Shown here: one piece after another, positions 7,047 to 10,482 of the stretch
Layout of the letters: each line of letters opens with the position of its first letter
Numbering within the stretch: position 1 is the stretch's first letter
DNA from: Planctomycetota bacterium
Lineage (GTDB): Bacteria; Planctomycetota; Phycisphaerae; Tepidisphaerales; Tepidisphaeraceae
DNA length: 10,482 nt
Reading direction: 5' to 3'
NCBI GenBank assembly: GCA_029777755.1
Contig: JAKORQ010000458.1
Span: 1-10,482 of the forward strand
Program-made: the position numbers and the translations under genes
The notes under the pieces: model-generated
What the model saw: only the letters and a program-made list of their open reading frames with translations
What the model was told of the DNA's origin: nothing
Database searches by the model: none

Positions 7047-7402
7047 TGAACTGGTTTTTAGCGGAACAGGCCTGGCACCAGACGCTGGTGGAGCGGATGG
7101 TGGAGATCGGCATCATCACCGTGGCCGCCGGCGCCCTGTTGTGCCTCATCCGTATTTTCCGCGGCCCGCACCTGGCGGACCGTGCCATTGCGCTGGACAC
7201 CATTGCCATCCACGTGGTGGCCCTGGTGATCCTGCTGACGATGCGCATCAACTCGCTAGTCCTGTTCGACGGGGCACTGGTGCTGTCCCTGGTGGGGTTT
7301 GGCGCCACGGTAGCCGTCGCCCAGTACATGGTGCGTCCCCATCGGCGGCATCGTGCCGACGAGCTTCCCGACATCCGTGAAACCCACGAACCACCCAGAT
7401 GA
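7046..7402 (+). CDS. mrpF: MrpF subunit of Mrp antiporter
   Basis: 118 residues starting at ATG 7046, whose A is shared with the mrpE stop (TGATG). GGAGG at 7034-7038 lies 7 bases upstream. Three hydrophobic helices are visible. The diagnostic motif is FRGPHLADRAIALDTIAIH, matching the conserved GP-x-x-x-DR-x-x-ALD of MrpF. The usual length is around 90 residues; the excess lies partly at the N-terminus (MNWFLAEQAWHQTLVERMVE) and partly in a charged C-terminal tail rich in His and Arg (from VRPHRRHRADELPD). Family knowledge: a small three-helix subunit needed for complex assembly and activity. The gene ends ten bases before mrpG. Confidence 0.95.
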   Translation: MNWFLAEQAWHQTLVERMVEIGIITVAAGALLCLIRIFRGPHLADRAIALDTIAIHVVALVILLTMRINSLVLFDGALVLSLVGFGATVAVAQYMVRPHRRHRADELPDIRETHEPPR

Positions 7403-7407
7403 GGAGG
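7401..7407 (+). promoter_or_regulatory. Ribosome binding site of mrpG
   Basis: GAGGAGG, a near-perfect Shine-Dalgarno sequence, lies 5 bases before ATG 7413. It decides the start of mrpG over the in-frame ATG at 7353, which would overlap mrpF by 50 bases and add a non-family extension. It begins inside the mrpF stop codon. Confidence 0.85.
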
Positions 7408-7412
7408 CGACG

Positions 7413-7811
7413 ATGGATCACCTGATGCTTTTGAATGTGCTGACCTCGGCCGCCCTTCTTTTTGGCCTGTTCTTCCTGCTTGTGGGAGCGTTGGGCGTGC
7501 TGCGCCTGCCGGATGTCTACCTGCGCATCATCGCCGCCAGCAAGTGCATAACGCTGGGAATCACCGGGATGCTGCTGGCCGCAGTGTTCCATTTCATCGC
7601 GTTGGGAACGTCGGGGGAAGCCCATGCTGAGGGCTCATCCACACTGGCCGCGTCCACCAAGGCCGTGCTGGTGATCCTGTTCCAGTTCGTCGCCGGCCCG
7701 GTGGGAACGCACATGCTGGCGCGCTCAGCGCATATCGATGGCGTGAAGATGTGGGAAGGCACGCTCAGCGACGACCTGGAGGAAGACCTGATCGAGCCGC
7801 ATCAGCAGTAG
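7413..7811 (+). CDS. mrpG: MrpG subunit of Mrp antiporter
   Basis: 132 residues from ATG 7413, ending with TAG at 7809-7811. Three hydrophobic helices are visible. The family motif is GVLRLPDVYLRIIAASKCIT followed by LGITGMLL, which corresponds to the usual G-x-L-RLPD-x-x-x-R-x-HAA-x-K-x-x-T-LG; here the normally common HAA reads IAA. A helix after TKAVLVILFQFVAGPVGTHML completes the fold, with a HMLARSAH boundary. The C-terminus is acidic (SDDLEEDLIE). Family knowledge: MrpG is an accessory three-helix subunit of the antiporter. It is the last gene of the operon and is followed within 15 bases by a strong hairpin terminator. Confidence 0.95.
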   Translation: MDHLMLLNVLTSAALLFGLFFLLVGALGVLRLPDVYLRIIAASKCITLGITGMLLAAVFHFIALGTSGEAHAEGSSTLAASTKAVLVILFQFVAGPVGTHMLARSAHIDGVKMWEGTLSDDLEEDLIEPHQQ

Positions 7812-7825
7812 TCGACACCATCCCC

Positions 7826-7880
7826 AAAAAGACATCAGGAGGCGAGACCTCAATTAAGAGTTCTCGCCTCCTGATGTTTT
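7826..7880. terminator. Bidirectional intrinsic terminator between mrpG and the glycosidase gene
   Basis: ACATCAGGAGGCGAGA (7832-7847) and TCTCGCCTCCTGATGT (7862-7877) form a perfect 16-base stem around a 14-base loop, in which CTC (7849-7851) and GAG (7858-7860) can add a small inner stem. TTTT at 7877-7880 follows on the + strand. AAAAA at 7826-7830 provides the U-run for transcripts arriving on the - strand. It sits between two convergent genes, so one hairpin serves both. Confidence 0.9.
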
Positions 7881-7897
7881 CGGCTCAATGTTTGGGG

Positions 7898-10482
7898 CTA
7901 TTCGGCAAAGCGTAGCCTGCCCCAACCGGCAAATGCGCCGCCCCTGCCGCCGGGCCAAACGCCCAGGGTACGCGGACTCAGGGCAACGGCCTTCTTGGCG
8001 TGCACGGTCATCGGCCACATCGCCCCGGCGGACGGAGCGCCGCCCAGCACATCATTGGGGATCAGTACCTCCATGATCACGTTCTGGCCGTCATACTTCA
8101 TGGCCGACGCAAACCGCTTGTCGTCCTTGAGAGTCTGCTTGCTGCCATCGGGCATGGTCTTCTGCCATTCACCCGAGTAGACGCGCCAGGTTCCATTCTC
8201 CTGCTGTGGGACAAACCAGAACAGATGCTGCCTGGCCGGGTCGCGCTGATCCTCCGGTGCTGCGAGGATAGACAGTTCAACACTCGTCCACTCCCAGAAG
8301 TCTTCCGGCCGCTCCGGGGCCTTGAAGTTCTCGCCCACCGGGATGGTGCTGGCGACGTACAGACCCTTGCCAGACCAGGCAACTTTGAAGGACGGGCTGA
8401 AGTTCTCTATCGGCCCCTCCACGCGCAGCGCGTTGGCGGGGATCTCACCGCCGGCCGGCCAGTCAGAAAGATCGCCATCCAGCGTGATCTCGCCGGCCTG
8501 GGGTACAACGAGGTCGCGCGGGCGAATCCAGTACTGCTGCGTGGCGCCATTGGCAAGCGTCACCGTCAGCGGTACCGATGCCGCGGCATCGGCCGGGGCA
8601 GTGTATGTCGCCCTCGCCGATCCATTCGCGCTGAGGGGGACGGTTTCCGGCTGCACCTGGCCACTGCCGGGCTGGAACTTCACTTCCGTGGCCTGATCGA
8701 TGAGGTTCCTAAGCTCGATCGTCGTGGGCTGACCCGCGACAAACGGAGCGGCCACCACATCCACAGCCGGGCGAACGCGTATATTCAGGGCAAAGCTCTT
8801 CTCCCAGCCATCACCCTTCACCACCGCCTTTGCGGGATACGAACCAGCTGATGCGGAAGGCAGCACCCGCAGGGTGGCGGATCGCACCTCGCCATCCGCC
8901 TTCACATCTCCAGGCTCAATACCCTCAGACAGGCCGCTGAAGGAGATCTCGCCCTCGGCCGGCACGCGAATGTCGACCTGAGTATCGGTGCCACGGTAGA
9001 CGTTAATGACGGTAGGTCCGACCAGTTCAACCGCAAGTTGCCGCTGCCACCCGGCCGGAATCGTATCCAACATCACGTACGCCGGCTCGGCAGTGAGCTT
9101 CTTCTCGCGCAGCGGATTGCCGTACATCTCATAGGCCTCGGCGGCGCTGGCGAGTTCCTGTGGGAAGTCGTACTCGTTCTGCACCGCCCACGCGGCCGCC
9201 AGGAATCCACCCTCCGGCCGACGGAAGATCAGGCACCAGCGGTCATCGCCGATGTCCACAGACCCGAGATACTCGGCCTGGGCCGTGAACTTCGACACTG
9301 CCGCCATGGCCGCCCCTGCCGGCTTCGCGCCTTTGCCCTTGTAGTCGATCAGCTCCATGCTGCTGAATCGGCCGGAAGTGCCCAGCTCGCGGTCCCAGAA
9401 CCAGAAGACCTTGTCCGTCCCGGCCCAGCGGGCCAGCAGGTAGATCCTCTGGAGATACGCGGACTGTAGTCGGTCACCCACGGCCGCCCCGGACCGGGCC
9501 GACCAGCCGATCTCCGTCAGCCATGCCTCTTTGCCGGCACGCTTGGCGATCTGGTTGATCTCCCGCACTGAGTCGAGGAATGACGTTTTGCGCGGGCGAT
9601 TCTCGGCGCCCGTGTTGATGTCCTCCTGCGACAGCTCAGGGGCAACCGCACCACAGTAGAAGTGGTAGTTCACGACATCGAAATGGTCGCCGACCTTGTC
9701 AATGAGCAACTGCGCCCGCTCGGGATGGATGCCGGCCTCGCCATTGAGCACGACCTTGGCGCCATTGCCGGCTTCCTTCAGCCCCTTGTCGGCCGCCACG
9801 ATGTACTTCAGGTAAGTCTCAAACCACTTGCGATAGTCGTCCGAATCCTGGCTGCGATGCACCAGGTCGGCTTCATTGTCCAGTTCCCAATACTTCAGTT
9901 GCGGCAGGGCCGTGCTCAGCCGCTTGTATGCCGCCGAGATCTTGTCGGTATCCTCGATGAAGAACTTCTTGTCCGGCGTGCGGAATGCCTGCTGCATGAT
10001 CGGCAGGATGGTGATCCCCGCACTGTCAGCAGACGGCTCGACATTTGCAAAGTTCATCCTGTTTGCTGCGACCGGCCAGTTCTCGGCATGGCCCAGCCAT
10101 CCCCAGGAGTAATCGCGTGCCCAGTGGATTCCCATCGCGGCAAGCACCTTCCAGTCCGCGTCCCAATGCAGGCAGGTGCCAAACACGGACTTGTCTCGCT
10201 GCTCGCGCGTCAGCCGCGGCACGGGTACAGGCTTGATCAGGAACTGCTCATCCCGAGCAATAACCTGGCCTTCGCCATCTTTCACAACCCACGCCTTGTA
10301 GGTTGTCGGTCCGTAATACTCGACCGGAACATCGACCTTTTGCTGCCACTGGTCTTTCAGTTCAATCTCAATGACCGGCAGCTCGGCCACCTCGCCATAG
10401 CGGTTCACGACCTGCTGATGCAGTTGATACTTCCCCTGCTCATCAGCCTTGCCGGAAACGGTAACGGTGACGGTGGTGGGCG
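7898..10482 (-). CDS. Clan GH-A-like glycoside hydrolase with Ig-like and CBM9-like domains, 5' partial
   Basis: 860 residues are visible and the frame is open to the window edge, so the GTG at 10408 is probably internal and the real start, with any signal peptide, is missing. Numbering from the first whole codon (10480): a beta-rich N-terminal domain (1-90); a probable TIM barrel (about 95-440) beginning GTCLHWDADWK; Ig-like beta domains (about 488-570 and 572-655); and a CBM9/DOMON-like domain (about 657-860) opening with ITLDGDLSDWP. Candidate catalytic residues are Glu203 in YWELDNEAD (codon 9874-9872, acid/base, after Asn) and Glu323 in WLTEIGWS (codon 9514-9512, nucleophile). Their 120-residue spacing fits the strand 4 and strand 7 glutamates of clan GH-A, with GH39- or GH5-like flavour. 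Substrate is unknown; secretion is inferred from the architecture. It ends 17 bases from the shared terminator, convergent with mrpG. Confidence 0.8.
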   Translation of the reverse strand, partial: PTTVTVTVSGKADEQGKYQLHQQVVNRYGEVAELPVIEIELKDQWQQKVDVPVEYYGPTTYKAWVVKDGEGQVIARDEQFLIKPVPVPRLTREQRDKSVFGTCLHWDADWKVLAAMGIHWARDYSWGWLGHAENWPVAANRMNFANVEPSADSAGITILPIMQQAFRTPDKKFFIEDTDKISAAYKRLSTALPQLKYWELDNEADLVHRSQDSDDYRKWFETYLKYIVAADKGLKEAGNGAKVVLNGEAGIHPERAQLLIDKVGDHFDVVNYHFYCGAVAPELSQEDINTGAENRPRKTSFLDSVREINQIAKRAGKEAWLTEIGWSARSGAAVGDRLQSAYLQRIYLLARWAGTDKVFWFWDRELGTSGRFSSMELIDYKGKGAKPAGAAMAAVSKFTAQAEYLGSVDIGDDRWCLIFRRPEGGFLAAAWAVQNEYDFPQELASAAEAYEMYGNPLREKKLTAEPAYVMLDTIPAGWQRQLAVELVGPTVINVYRGTDTQVDIRVPAEGEISFSGLSEGIEPGDVKADGEVRSATLRVLPSASAGSYPAKAVVKGDGWEKSFALNIRVRPAVDVVAAPFVAGQPTTIELRNLIDQATEVKFQPGSGQVQPETVPLSANGSARATYTAPADAAASVPLTVTLANGATQQYWIRPRDLVVPQAGEITLDGDLSDWPAGGEIPANALRVEGPIENFSPSFKVAWSGKGLYVASTIPVGENFKAPERPEDFWEWTSVELSILAAPEDQRDPARQHLFWFVPQQENGTWRVYSGEWQKTMPDGSKQTLKDDKRFASAMKYDGQNVIMEVLIPNDVLGGAPSAGAMWPMTVHAKKAVALSPRTLGVWPGGRGGAFAGWGRLRFAE

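Noticed and set aside
1541..7811. Possible complex I (nuo) or multisubunit hydrogenase operon
   Set aside because: The NuoL/N/K-like subunits occur together with MrpE, MrpF, MrpG and the MrpB domain, and there are no iron-sulphur or hydrogenase subunits.
8000..8851. 283-codon plus-strand frame opposite the glycosidase gene
   Set aside because: It is Arg/His/Leu-rich, has no recognisable domain or ribosome binding site, and lies wholly antisense to the conserved CBM9-like and Ig-like region.

Overview
The window looks like a chromosomal stretch from a GC-rich Gram-negative bacterium. Two things point that way: a lipid A-type acyltransferase (LpxL/HtrB family) and a complete Mrp-type Na+/H+ antiporter operon with the A-B fusion typical of 'group 2' (Pha1-like) systems. 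The large glycosidase with a CBM9-like tail is a type often seen in Planctomycetota/PVC-like and related environmental lineages, but that taxonomic reading is only a weak inference. I see no tRNA, rRNA, CRISPR array, insertion sequence or integrase.

Layout. Positions 1-921 (+) hold the 3' nearly complete part of an LpxL-family acyltransferase whose start lies before the window. Positions 922-1540 are a gene-poor gap of about 620 bases. It carries a set of mutually exclusive inverted repeats (1227-1292), a plausible sigma70-like promoter (1389-1416) and a compact leader with two related hairpins and a possible pseudoknot (1422-1523). Positions 1541-7811 (+) are the six-gene mrp operon, mrpA(B)-C-D-E-F-G. 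The first five genes overlap by 1 to 4 bases at each junction, and mrpG follows after 10 bases behind a strong ribosome binding site. The 5' end of mrpA appears frameshifted: its first membrane segment is encoded in a different frame from the rest. Positions 7826-7880 form a long hairpin that can terminate transcription from both sides. Positions 7898-10482 (-) encode a large clan GH-A-like glycoside hydrolase with Ig-like domains and a C-terminal CBM9-like domain; its 5' end is outside the window.

How the parts work together. The Mrp proteins form one hetero-oligomeric membrane complex: MrpA and MrpD are complex-I-like antiporter subunits, MrpC is NuoK-like, and B, E, F and G are small accessory membrane subunits. 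It exports Na+ in exchange for H+ and so supports pH and sodium homeostasis. The convergent glycosidase and the upstream acyltransferase look functionally unrelated. The most interesting parts are the structured mrp leader and the mrpA reading-frame break. I do not see a convincing, wholly new multi-gene system.
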